7,829 nucleotides of DNA, from positions 1 through 7,829 of the forward strand of contig JAMOPP010000165.1 of assembly GCA_027064405.1 (NCBI GenBank), read 5' to 3'. Made by a program: the position numbers and the translations under genes. The notes under the pieces were generated by a model that was not told where the DNA came from, searched no databases, and worked only from the letters and a program-made list of their open reading frames with translations. This document shows, in pieces, positions 1 to 3,994 of the stretch; the stretch's first letter is position 1, and every line of letters begins with the position of its first letter. This stretch comes from Desulfurellales bacterium (GTDB lineage Bacteria > Campylobacterota_A > Desulfurellia > Desulfurellales > Hippeaceae).

Positions 1-157
1 TAGAAAAAGCTGATCCCTGGCTGCATTTTTTAATTCCTGAGCATACGAAGTCTTTAACCATGGGGCTATCTAATAAGCAGTGTTCACATAGAACAACTTG
101 CTTACATCTAGGGCATATTTGGTAGCAATAGCTTCCACATTTATTATAAATCTCCAT
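1..157 (-). CDS. Cys-rich zinc-binding-like small protein (3' end outside window)
   Basis: The frame opens at an ATG (155-157, minus strand) and stays open to the window edge, so only the first 52 residues are seen. Eight of these are cysteines (C7, C11, C15, C18, C24, C27, C39, C45), including CPRC (15-18) and CEHC (24-27). This suggests a small metal-binding fold of the zinc-ribbon or rubredoxin-knuckle type, but I do not recognise the family. A purine-rich AAGGAAG lies upstream of the ATG, and a sigma-70-like promoter at 183-210 sits between this gene and the next minus-strand gene, so it is probably its own transcription unit. It could equally be a non-metal disulfide protein; the CxxC spacing favours metal. 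Confidence 0.7.
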   Translation of the reverse strand, partial: MEIYNKCGSYCYQICPRCKQVVLCEHCLLDSPMVKDFVCSGIKKCSQGSAFS

Positions 158-182
158 TTTTAGTCTTCCTTTTAATTTTTTT

Positions 183-210
183 ATTATATCCAAATAACTT
201 TAAAAGTCAG
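183..210 (-). promoter_or_regulatory. Sigma-70-type promoter for the Cys-rich gene
   Basis: On the minus strand, CTGACT (205-210) and TATAAT (183-188) are separated by 16 bp. The sequence just before the -10 is TTTGGA. The same design occurs upstream of the two other leftward small genes (642-669 and 1609-1636). Confidence 0.7.
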
Positions 211-211
211 G

Positions 212-604
212 TTAAATTTGAAACTTTTCAAAGTCTTCTAATCTTGAAAAACTTTTATAAAAAGTGCCTTTGTTATCTTTTCCTATAACTGTAATTTTAG
301 GGGTATTATCATACGAATCAATTGCAAGTCCTGCAAAAAAGCCTTTATTTTGACTTATTTTCTGGATATATTGTTTTATACTTTCTAAGTCGGTGCTGTC
401 TGCATAACTTCCATAATATCTGATAGTAAAACTTCCAAATTTATAGACATCAGGTGCAATTTTATTCTTGATGATGTTGTAAATACTTTTATTTTCTTGG
501 ATTTTTTCTTTTAAGATTAATTTGTTGTTTTTATACAGTTTAAAACTTTTCTTGTTGACAACCAGCTTAAACTTGCCGTTCCAGGAATTAATTGTTGTTT
601 GCAT
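212..604 (-). CDS. Hypothetical protein, 130 aa
   Basis: A 130-residue soluble, Lys/Asn-rich protein that starts at an ATG (602-604) preceded by a strong AAAGGAGG. I recognise no family. The N-terminal half alternates hydrophobic and charged residues in short stretches (WNGKFKLVVNKKSFKLYKNN) that look like beta strands. The second half includes FGSFTIRYYGSY and FFAGLAIDSYDNTPKITVIG, also strand-rich. There is no signal peptide, membrane segment or cysteine cluster. It has its own promoter (642-669) and appears monocistronic: another promoter begins 2 bp after its stop. A leftward sigma-54-like element lies about 330 bp upstream (938-954). Confidence 0.8.
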   Translation of the reverse strand: MQTTINSWNGKFKLVVNKKSFKLYKNNKLILKEKIQENKSIYNIIKNKIAPDVYKFGSFTIRYYGSYADSTDLESIKQYIQKISQNKGFFAGLAIDSYDNTPKITVIGKDNKGTFYKSFSRLEDFEKFQI

Positions 605-641
605 TTTTAACCTCCTTTGTTTATTTGTTTTGTTAAGTCTT

Positions 642-669
642 ATTATACCAAAAGAATAATAAAAGTCAA
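642..669 (-). promoter_or_regulatory. Sigma-70-type extended -10 promoter for the 130-aa gene
   Basis: Minus strand: TTGACT (664-669), 16-bp spacer, TATAAT (642-647), preceded by TGG, which gives an extended -10 (TGGTATAAT). It lies about 40 bp upstream of the gene's ATG. Confidence 0.85.
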
Positions 670-723
670 GTATTATTTTTAATTTTTAGCTTAGGCTTTT
701 TGGGGCTTATAGGTAAGTTAGGG

Positions 724-739
724 TTGCTCTTGAGTGCAA
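724..739 (-). repeat. Degenerate copy of the 16-bp palindrome
   Basis: TTGCTCTTGAGTGCAA is the reverse complement of TTGCACTCAAGTGCAA with one mismatch. It lies 55 bp upstream of the -35 of the 130-aa gene's promoter. It is the only copy in the opposite orientation (central TG rather than CA). Confidence 0.5.
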
Positions 740-937
740 GCGAGGCTTATAACCAACAAAACAAAAGCACTAAAAAGTGCGGCTTATAAAATAATTCTTT
801 TCCTACTATACATAATAACCAAAAAATTTTTACTAACTACATTAAACTAATTTTTTAACAAAAATAAAAGATAAAAGCTATAATCAGATAAGAGGTAATA
901 AATCACTAAATTTTTGACAACCTATTAGAAGGGTATA

Positions 938-954
938 TGCAAATTTCATGCCAA
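938..954 (-). promoter_or_regulatory. Sigma-54-like -24/-12 element, leftward
   Basis: The minus strand reads TTGGCATGAAATTTGCA. The classic sigma-54 consensus is TTGGCACGNNNNTTGCW, so only one specified base differs, and the invariant GG-N10-GC spacing is exact (GG complement 951-952, GC complement 939-940). It would start transcription near 927, heading towards the 130-aa gene. The palindrome at 1133-1150 lies about 180 bp upstream of it, a usual distance for an activator enhancer. That activation is sigma-54 dependent is inferred from sequence only. Confidence 0.55.
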
Positions 955-1132
955 CATTTGCAGAAATGCAAAACTATAAAAAATATTTAATAATATCAAC
1001 AACTTATTTAGTTGCATTTTTGCAACTTTTTATGTATTGTTATTTCTTATGATTTTTTAAAAAATCCAATAGTCAGATATTGAGGGGCAATATATAAGGT
1101 TAGGGATTTTAGTTTTTAGAAATGAGCTGGAG

Positions 1133-1150
1133 CTTGCACTCAAGTGCAAG
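1133..1150. repeat. TTGCACTCAAGTGCAA palindrome, possible operator or enhancer
   Basis: CTTGCACT and AGTGCAAG form 8-bp inverted arms around a central CA. This is one of five copies in the window with at most one mismatch in the 16-bp core. A half-site AAGTGCAAGG follows at 1169-1178. Confidence 0.6.
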
Positions 1151-1334
1151 TTCGTTTCGCTTATTTGTAAGTGCAAGGCAAGGCCAATTTCATTTTTTAA
1201 CAAAAATCCGACCTAATTTTTAACAAAATTTTAACTAAACCCGACAGGAATTTTTTGACAAAGAGAAGAAAAAATGAGTCAAAAATTTTTATTTGGGGAT
1301 TGCCAGGGAAGCTACTAGAGAAGTTTAGAAGGCA

Positions 1335-1362
1335 ATAAAAAAGGCCACCAACAAGGTGGCCT
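1335..1362 (-). terminator. Intrinsic terminator of the 59-aa gene
   Basis: The 8-bp stem AGGCCACC (1342-1349) / GGTGGCCT (1355-1362) has a 5-nt loop. On the minus strand it is followed by a T-rich run (complement of AATAAAAAA, 1335-1342). It ends 9 bp beyond the stop codon of the leftward gene. Confidence 0.85.
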
Positions 1363-1371
1363 GGCCTGAAA

Positions 1372-1551
1372 CTATTCTGATACGTATTCCCAACTTATAT
1401 AAGGAGTGTTCCCCCATTTTTCTTCAAAAAGTTGCGGATCTTCTTTTGCCAATGCATCTAATAGAAAATAGTAAACTACTTCTGGAAGGTTTTTTCCTTC
1501 CTTTGTAGTTAGAAACTCCCAAATTTTTTGAAGATTTTTTTCTCTTTGCAT
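1372..1551 (-). CDS. Hypothetical small protein, 59 aa
   Basis: A short gene flanked by all the expected signals: sigma-70 promoter at 1609-1636, GGAGGG ribosome site just upstream of an ATG at 1549-1551, a 59-codon frame ending in TAG at 1372-1374, and an intrinsic terminator directly after it. The protein is acidic and helical-looking (begins MQREKNLQKIWEFL and ends TPYISWEYVSE), with several Trp and aromatic residues. It has no signal peptide, no membrane segment and no cysteines. I know no family for it; small acidic phage proteins are often inhibitors or anti-defence factors, but nothing here shows such a role. The complete set of flanking signals makes it more credible than the plus-strand frame that overlaps it. 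Confidence 0.75.
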   Translation of the reverse strand: MQREKNLQKIWEFLTTKEGKNLPEVVYYFLLDALAKEDPQLFEEKWGNTPYISWEYVSE

Positions 1552-1608
1552 TTTAACCCTCCTTTTTTAGTTTTTTCTTTTTTCTTACTCTTGCCTTTGT
1601 TGACTTTT

Positions 1609-1636
1609 ATTATATCCAAAAATTTCAAAAAGTCAA
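1609..1636 (-). promoter_or_regulatory. Sigma-70-type promoter for the 59-aa gene
   Basis: Minus strand: TTGACT (1631-1636), 16-bp spacer, TATAAT (1609-1614). The preceding bases TTTTTGGA match the same position in the promoter at 183-210. The palindrome at 1663-1680 lies 26 bp upstream of the -35. Confidence 0.85.
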
Positions 1637-1662
1637 GTAAAAAATTTAGATTAGCCGTAATT

Positions 1663-1680
1663 TTTGCACTCAAGTGCAAA
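1663..1680. repeat. TTGCACTCAAGTGCAA palindrome, possible operator or enhancer
   Basis: TTTGCACT and AGTGCAAA form 8-bp arms around CA. It lies about 155 bp upstream of the first rightward sigma-54-like element (1836), and also just upstream of the leftward sigma-70 promoter at 1609-1636, so it could serve either. Confidence 0.6.
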
Positions 1681-1686
1681 GCAAGT

Positions 1687-1774
1687 CCGACTTACTCAGC
1701 ACCCGACAAGACTTACATTTTGTCCGACAGAAAAGACTTACAAAAAGCCCGACAAGACTTGTAAAGAGTCCGAC
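1687..1774 (+). repeat. CCGACA direct-repeat cluster
   Basis: CCGAC occurs five times (1687, 1703, 1724, 1749, 1770) with spacings of 16, 21, 25 and 21 bp. Three units extend to CCGACA(N)AGACTT, for example CCGACAAGACTTACA at 1703. Two more copies lie at 1208 and 1241, and the copies at 1241 and 1770 both read CCGACAGGAA. The roughly 21-bp period places the motif on about the same face of the helix, as in replication iterons or operator arrays. Confidence 0.55.
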
Positions 1775-1835
1775 AGGAAATATTATTTATAGAGGATAAT
1801 TTTAAGACAGAAGAGCAAGACTAAGCTAGATTGAC

Positions 1836-2006
1836 TTGGCACATTTTTTGTACCCTTGCAAATTCCGTTCCAGTTCTGAATTTGGTATACTTTTTGCATA
1901 GACAGGATTTGGTATAAAAATTGCATGGCTGGATTTTGGTATAGTTCTTGCATGCACAGGATATTGGTATAAAACTTGCAAAGCTGAAGCTGGTATAATA
2001 TTTGCA
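1836..2006 (+). repeat. Tandem array of six sigma-54-like -24/-12 elements
   Basis: Six elements read rightward with exact GG-N10-GC (or GG-N10-GT) spacing at 1836-1852, 1882-1898, 1909-1925, 1936-1952, 1964-1980 and 1990-2006. The first carries the canonical TTGGCAC -24 box (with TTTGT at -12). The other five share TGGTATANNNNTTGCA. The last five repeat every 26-28 bp, and three of them also share a flanking GGAT just upstream. Known biology: sigma-54 polymerase recognises exactly this two-box layout and forms stable closed complexes there. Each TGGTATA also resembles an extended -10 box, so sigma-70 promoters or protein-binding iterons are alternatives. The invariant downstream TTGCA is explained by sigma-54 and not by an extended -10. 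Confidence 0.6.
1857..1873 (-). promoter_or_regulatory. Sigma-54-like -24/-12 element, leftward, inside the array
   Basis: The minus strand reads TGGAACGGAATTTGCA against the consensus TGGCACGNNNNTTGCW: one specified base differs and the GG-N10-GC spacing is exact. It occupies the enlarged 46-bp gap between the first and second rightward elements. It would direct transcription leftward across the CCGACA cluster towards the 59-aa gene. Confidence 0.5.
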
Positions 2007-2012
2007 TCCAGG

Positions 2013-2029
2013 AGCAAGCAAGTAGCCAA
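2013..2029 (-). promoter_or_regulatory. Sigma-54-like -24/-12 element, leftward, right edge of array
   Basis: The minus strand reads TTGGCTACTTGCTTGCT with exact GG-N10-GC spacing. It has the TTGGC -24 core and a TTGCT -12 box. It points back into the rightward array, so transcription from it would be convergent with that of the six rightward elements. Confidence 0.45.
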
Positions 2030-2033
2030 AAAA

Positions 2034-2063
2034 TTGACGCCAATATCTTTTTGAGCATACAAT
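2034..2063 (+). promoter_or_regulatory. Possible sigma-70 promoter just downstream of the array
   Basis: TTGACG (2034-2039) and TACAAT (2058-2063) are 18 bp apart. The predicted start region overlaps the inverted repeat at 2068-2095. If real, the array upstream could be its activator or repressor sites. Confidence 0.35.
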
Positions 2064-2067
2064 ATAT

Positions 2068-2095
2068 TATAGAAAAAATTTTTTGATTTTCTATA
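2068..2095. repeat. 9-bp perfect inverted repeat
   Basis: TATAGAAAA (2068-2076) and TTTTCTATA (2087-2095) flank a 10-nt AT-rich centre. It is either an operator at the start site of the possible 2034-2063 promoter or a weak hairpin in its leader. Confidence 0.4.
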
Positions 2096-2370
2096 GTAAT
2101 TTTTATGCTTGACAAGTTTTTAAAACTTAGGTCAGCAAGCACCACTTAACACACCTTGCATAATATCTATTACTTTAGTCTTATCTGAGTAACACATCTC
2201 TAATCTTTTGTGCTATCCCTATATCTAACTAGCTTAAATATTTGTAGATTAAAAACACGCAAATAATGGCTTTTTAAGCCAAGTAACACTGCTTTTGAAT
2301 AGTATAAGTCATAAAACAGGATAAAATAAGCTTAAAACTTAAATTTGAGCTTGTTTTAATTTTGTGTGTA

Positions 2371-2458
2371 AGTGATTAAGATTATTGGATAAAAAATTTA
2401 AAATTTTTTAAAAAAGTGATTGACAAGCGCTTTTTTGTTTGATAGAGTGATTTTCAAG
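2371..2458 (+). repeat. AGTGATT direct repeats around the plus-strand promoter
   Basis: AGTGATT occurs at 2371, 2415 and 2446. The last two extend to AGTGATTNNCAAG, are 31 bp apart (about three helical turns) and straddle the promoter at 2420-2448. This arrangement suggests sites for a transcription factor. Confidence 0.45.
2420..2448 (+). promoter_or_regulatory. Sigma-70-type promoter for the 2508 gene
   Basis: TTGACA (2420-2425), 17-bp spacer, TAGAGT (2443-2448). It lies about 60 bp upstream of the ATG at 2508. The -10 is weak, which fits an activated or repressed promoter. Confidence 0.6.
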
Positions 2459-2507
2459 TTGAACGGGTAAAGGAAAATTTAAAAATTAAAAAAGTAAGGA
2501 GGTAAAA

Positions 2508-2870
2508 ATGAAAAACTTGGAGATTGTAAGGAAAGCTTATATTTATGGAGATCATATTCTACTTTCATATTCTTTTGTTATGAAAAACTGGAAGTGTAGT
2601 TTTAAAGATCTTTCAGTGGATGTATTTCCCTCTTTAGAAGAAGAGGAAATAAGGAAAATTTTTAAAGAGCTAGAAAGTTTCGTTGAAATAAAAGAATATA
2701 TAGGAGGGCTTGAGCTTGAAGCTAAGGTTAAAAAAGATAAAGAGGAGGTAAAAAGACATCATAGGAACTTAATGAAGACTATAAAAAAAGTATTTGACGA
2801 ACTTAAAAGAAAAGAAAAAAAGAAAAAGTTAGAAGGTTGGCTATGGAGAGAAAAAATATTTAATCTTTAG
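2508..2870 (+). CDS. Hypothetical charged helical protein, 120 aa
   Basis: The start ATG is set by an excellent AAGGAGGT at 2496-2503. The N-terminal 40 residues contain aromatic and hydrophobic segments (KAYIYGDHILLSYSFVMKNW). From about residue 44 the protein becomes highly charged and probably helical: an EEEEIRKIFKELE stretch at about 44-56, then a Lys/Glu-rich region (about 72-112) that includes KRKEKKKKLEG near the C terminus, which could bind nucleic acid or form a coiled coil. I recognise no family. It is first in the plus-strand block, has its own promoter and is closed by the terminator at 2876-2914. A CCTCTT/AAGAGG hairpin (2629-2646) and a perfect AAAGATCTTT lie inside the coding sequence. 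Confidence 0.8.
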   Translation: MKNLEIVRKAYIYGDHILLSYSFVMKNWKCSFKDLSVDVFPSLEEEEIRKIFKELESFVEIKEYIGGLELEAKVKKDKEEVKRHHRNLMKTIKKVFDELKRKEKKKKLEGWLWREKIFNL

Positions 2871-2875
2871 GTAAT

Positions 2876-2914
2876 AAAAAGCCCATTGACTAATCAAGGT
2901 CAATGGGCTTTTTT
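2876..2914 (+). terminator. Strong intrinsic terminator after the 2508 gene
   Basis: The stem GCCCATTGAC (2881-2890) / GTCAATGGGC (2899-2908) extends by A/T pairs to 15 bp, with an 8-nt loop and a following T run to 2914. The A run on the 5' side makes it partly bidirectional. Confidence 0.95.
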
Positions 2915-2931
2915 ATTGCACACGTGTGCAA
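2904..2931 (+). promoter_or_regulatory. 16-bp palindrome overlapping a weak sigma-54-like box, upstream of the 2975 gene
   Basis: TTGCACACGTGTGCAA (2916-2931) is a perfect palindrome related to TTGCACTCAAGTGCAA (13 of 16 bases). Its first TTGCA also completes a GG-N10-GC layout with the GG at 2906-2907 (TGGGCTTTTTTATTGCA). The -24 box is imperfect and lies in the terminator's 3' arm, so the promoter reading is weak. An operator for the 2975 gene is the more secure reading. Confidence 0.4.
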
Positions 2932-2974
2932 GGGTGCTCTTTTATTTATCTACTAAACTTTAAAGGAGGATAAA

Positions 2975-3319
2975 ATGGAAGATGTTAAAAAACTAATAAA
3001 ATCTTTAAAAGCGAAAAATGTTGATTTTAAAGTTTTTAATCTTCTAGGGTCTATGGGAATACCAGGGCCCAAAAGTATTGGAAAATTTCCCCATTTCAAA
3101 GGAGCAAGTGATGGGGACTATGTTCCCCTTAATGCTCCTGTCATTCCTGGTGATTCCCCTGTAATAGATAGGGGAGTCACTTGGATTATGATTTTTGAGA
3201 GAAATTTTAAAAGTAGGGGACGTTATGTTGCAATTTACGTCCCCAAAAAAGAAGCGTCCCGTTTGGGACTTCGTGAGGTTTATCCTTGGCTTAAAAGCTT
3301 AATTAAACTTTTAAACTAG
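2975..3319 (+). CDS. Hypothetical protein, 114 aa, hairpin-rich coding sequence
   Basis: Start ATG preceded by AAAGGAGG (2962-2969). The N terminus is a Lys-rich helix (about 1-20). A Gly/Pro-rich middle follows (LLGSMGIPGPKSIGKFPHF, then GASDGDYVPLNAPVIPGD, about 23-60), and a beta-like C-terminal half contains WIMIFERNF and GRYVAIYVP. I recognise no family; the IPGP and IPGDSP turns hint at a compact beta fold. Four base-paired segments lie inside the coding sequence: nested stems at 3088-3139, a 15-bp stem at 3146-3184, an 8-bp perfect stem at 3216-3244 and a short one at 3256-3269. The gene sits alone between two terminators and has no clear sigma-70 promoter. Confidence 0.78.
   Translation: MEDVKKLIKSLKAKNVDFKVFNLLGSMGIPGPKSIGKFPHFKGASDGDYVPLNAPVIPGDSPVIDRGVTWIMIFERNFKSRGRYVAIYVPKKEASRLGLREVYPWLKSLIKLLN
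3088..3139 (+). repeat. Nested and alternative hairpins inside the 2975 gene
   Basis: AGGAGCA (3100-3106) pairs with TGCTCCT (3133-3139) and encloses GGGGA (3113-3117) pairing with TCCCC (3124-3128). An alternative pairing uses TCCCCAT (3088-3094) with ATGGGGA (3111-3117). The two folds exclude each other. Confidence 0.5.
3146..3184 (+). repeat. 15-bp hairpin inside the 2975 gene
   Basis: Arms 3146-3160 and 3170-3184 with a 9-nt loop: 12 Watson-Crick pairs, two G-U pairs (g3149/t3181 and t3154/g3176) and one T-T mismatch. The T-G positions pair only as RNA, in the sense strand. Confidence 0.6.
3216..3244 (+). repeat. 8-bp perfect hairpin inside the 2975 gene
   Basis: GGGGACGT (3216-3223) and ACGTCCCC (3237-3244) with a 13-nt loop. 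It is followed at once by a second small stem, GTCCC/GGGAC (3256-3269). Confidence 0.55.
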
Positions 3320-3323
3320 TTTT

Positions 3324-3358
3324 AAGCGCCTTGCCCTTTTAGGGTGAGGCGCTTTTTT
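3324..3358 (+). terminator. Intrinsic terminator after the 2975 gene
   Basis: AAGCGCCTTGCCCT (3324-3337) pairs with AGGGTGAGGCGCTT (3341-3354) with two mismatches, followed by a T6 run (3353-3358). It lies only 34 bp upstream of the next ATG, leaving almost no room for a promoter. Confidence 0.9.
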
Positions 3359-3391
3359 GTTTAACTATTAAAAAAATTAAGGGGGGTAAAA

Positions 3392-3727
3392 ATGAAAAAG
3401 ACAAATAATTTTACAAATGAAGAAATGAAAAGAATTTTAGATTGGCTACTAAACCAAAGACTGAGAAATTATGGTTATGATTACAAAGATTTTAGAAGAT
3501 TAAGCAATTATGCGAGCAAGTTTAGGCGCCTTATTAGAAAATTTTATGATAGTTTAATAATCTCTGAAAAAGTAAAAACAGGTGATTTTATGAATGGTAG
3601 GCTTGAAATAGAAAATAACCAGGTTCACTATACTACTGGTCAAAGTTTTAATGAGGAATATATTAACTTAATGGCAGAAGTATTGGAGAGAATCGGCGCT
3701 TATAGTAGGCGCCAATGGTTAAGCTAA
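3392..3727 (+). CDS. Hypothetical basic protein, 111 aa
   Basis: Start ATG follows AAGGGGGG. The first 60 residues are strongly basic and likely alpha-helical (TNEEMKRILDWLLNQRLRNY, then DYKDFRRLSNYASKFRRLI), which could suit nucleic-acid binding. The remainder includes a Tyr/Asn-rich loop (GRLEIENNQVHYTTGQSF) and a final helix (EEYINLMAEVLERIGAYSRRQWL). I recognise no family. It is the first of five closely spaced genes (3392-4720): the next ribosome site overlaps its stop. GGCGC/GCGCC arms (3695-3713) and an AGGCGCCT palindrome lie inside it. Confidence 0.78.
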   Translation: MKKTNNFTNEEMKRILDWLLNQRLRNYGYDYKDFRRLSNYASKFRRLIRKFYDSLIISEKVKTGDFMNGRLEIENNQVHYTTGQSFNEEYINLMAEVLERIGAYSRRQWLS

Positions 3728-3739
3728 GGAGGTTTAATT

Positions 3740-3994
3740 ATGGAATTATTAATTGACGGTCACCACGGTGTTTATATCCCTAAACTTTTTTGTGAATACT
3801 ATGCAGAAAATTTTGAAGGGATAGACAAAGAAGATATTGAAACTTGCAAAGATCCAAACAATCAATGGTATTGGGAATCCTGGGATAATATACTTAATAA
3901 TGCGTACATTATCCAGGATGGCAAAAAGTATATATTATGGCAAAATATGGATCTATTTTTGATAGAAGAGAACGAGGAGGTAGAACAATGCTAA
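3740..3994 (+). CDS. Hypothetical acidic protein, 84 aa
   Basis: The ATG at 3740 follows AAGGAGG that overlaps the previous gene's stop. The protein is acidic and aromatic-rich (NNQWYWESWDNILNNAYIIQDGKKYILWQN), with Cys at 18, 36 and 84. I recognise no family. The final codons overlap the start of the next gene by 7 bp, pointing to translational coupling. A stem of 10 pairs with a single bulged G (3879-3889 with 3908-3917) lies within the coding sequence. Confidence 0.75.
   Translation: MELLIDGHHGVYIPKLFCEYYAENFEGIDKEDIETCKDPNNQWYWESWDNILNNAYIIQDGKKYILWQNMDLFLIEENEEVEQC
3879..3917 (+). repeat. Hairpin inside the 3740 gene
   Basis: CCTGGGATAAT (3879-3889) pairs with ATTATCCAGG (3908-3917) with one bulged G and an 18-nt loop. 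Confidence 0.5.

Larger units (their letters stand above)
605..1371. other. Gene-free AT-rich regulatory stretch
   Basis: Apart from the promoter at its left end and the terminator at its right end, I see no credible gene in about 770 bp. It holds several short repeats: GGCTTATA three times (704-711, 744-751, 781-788), TTTTTAACAAAA-type blocks three times (851-865, 1193-1207, 1217-1230), two CCGAC motifs (1208-1212, 1241-1245), and a perfect 16-bp palindrome GATTTTTTAAAAAATC (1051-1066). A 7-bp hairpin with a following T run sits at 1010-1031. It also holds the copy of the TTGCACTCAAGTGCAA palindrome at 1133-1150 and a leftward sigma-54-like element at 938-954. Confidence 0.6.
1552..2507. other. 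Gene-free regulatory region with repeat arrays
   Basis: About 950 bp without a credible gene. From left to right it holds: the leftward promoter at 1609-1636; a TTGCACTCAAGTGCAA palindrome (1663-1680); a CCGACA repeat cluster (1687-1774); a tandem array of sigma-54-like elements (1836-2006) with two leftward ones (1857-1873, 2013-2029); a possible sigma-70 promoter (2034-2063); a 9-bp inverted repeat (2068-2095); several small hairpins (for example 2267-2281 and 2332-2359); AGTGATT direct repeats (2371-2458); and the promoter for the plus-strand genes (2420-2448). Frames open on the minus strand through 1783-2145 arise because the repeat unit lacks stops in all three frames. A replication origin or an untranslated regulatory RNA downstream of the array is possible but not shown. 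Confidence 0.65.

Noticed and set aside
914..939. TTGACA with TATATG as a plus-strand promoter
   Set aside because: The spacer is only 14 bp and nothing is coded just downstream.
1434..1447. GG-N10-GC match on the plus strand
   Set aside because: It lies inside the 59-aa gene and the -24 box is TGCGG, not TTGG; a chance match.
1528..1764. Plus-strand frame of 78 codons
   Set aside because: It overlaps the leftward promoter and start of the 59-aa gene and the CCGACA repeats, and has no ribosome site; it is an antisense shadow.
1884..2006. CRISPR array
   Set aside because: The period is 26-28 bp with a short degenerate core and no distinct spacers; there are no cas genes.
1783..2145. Overlapping minus-strand frames through the repeat array
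   Set aside because: All three minus frames are open here because the repeat unit has no stops; the predicted proteins are just translated repeats, and I see no ribosome site.
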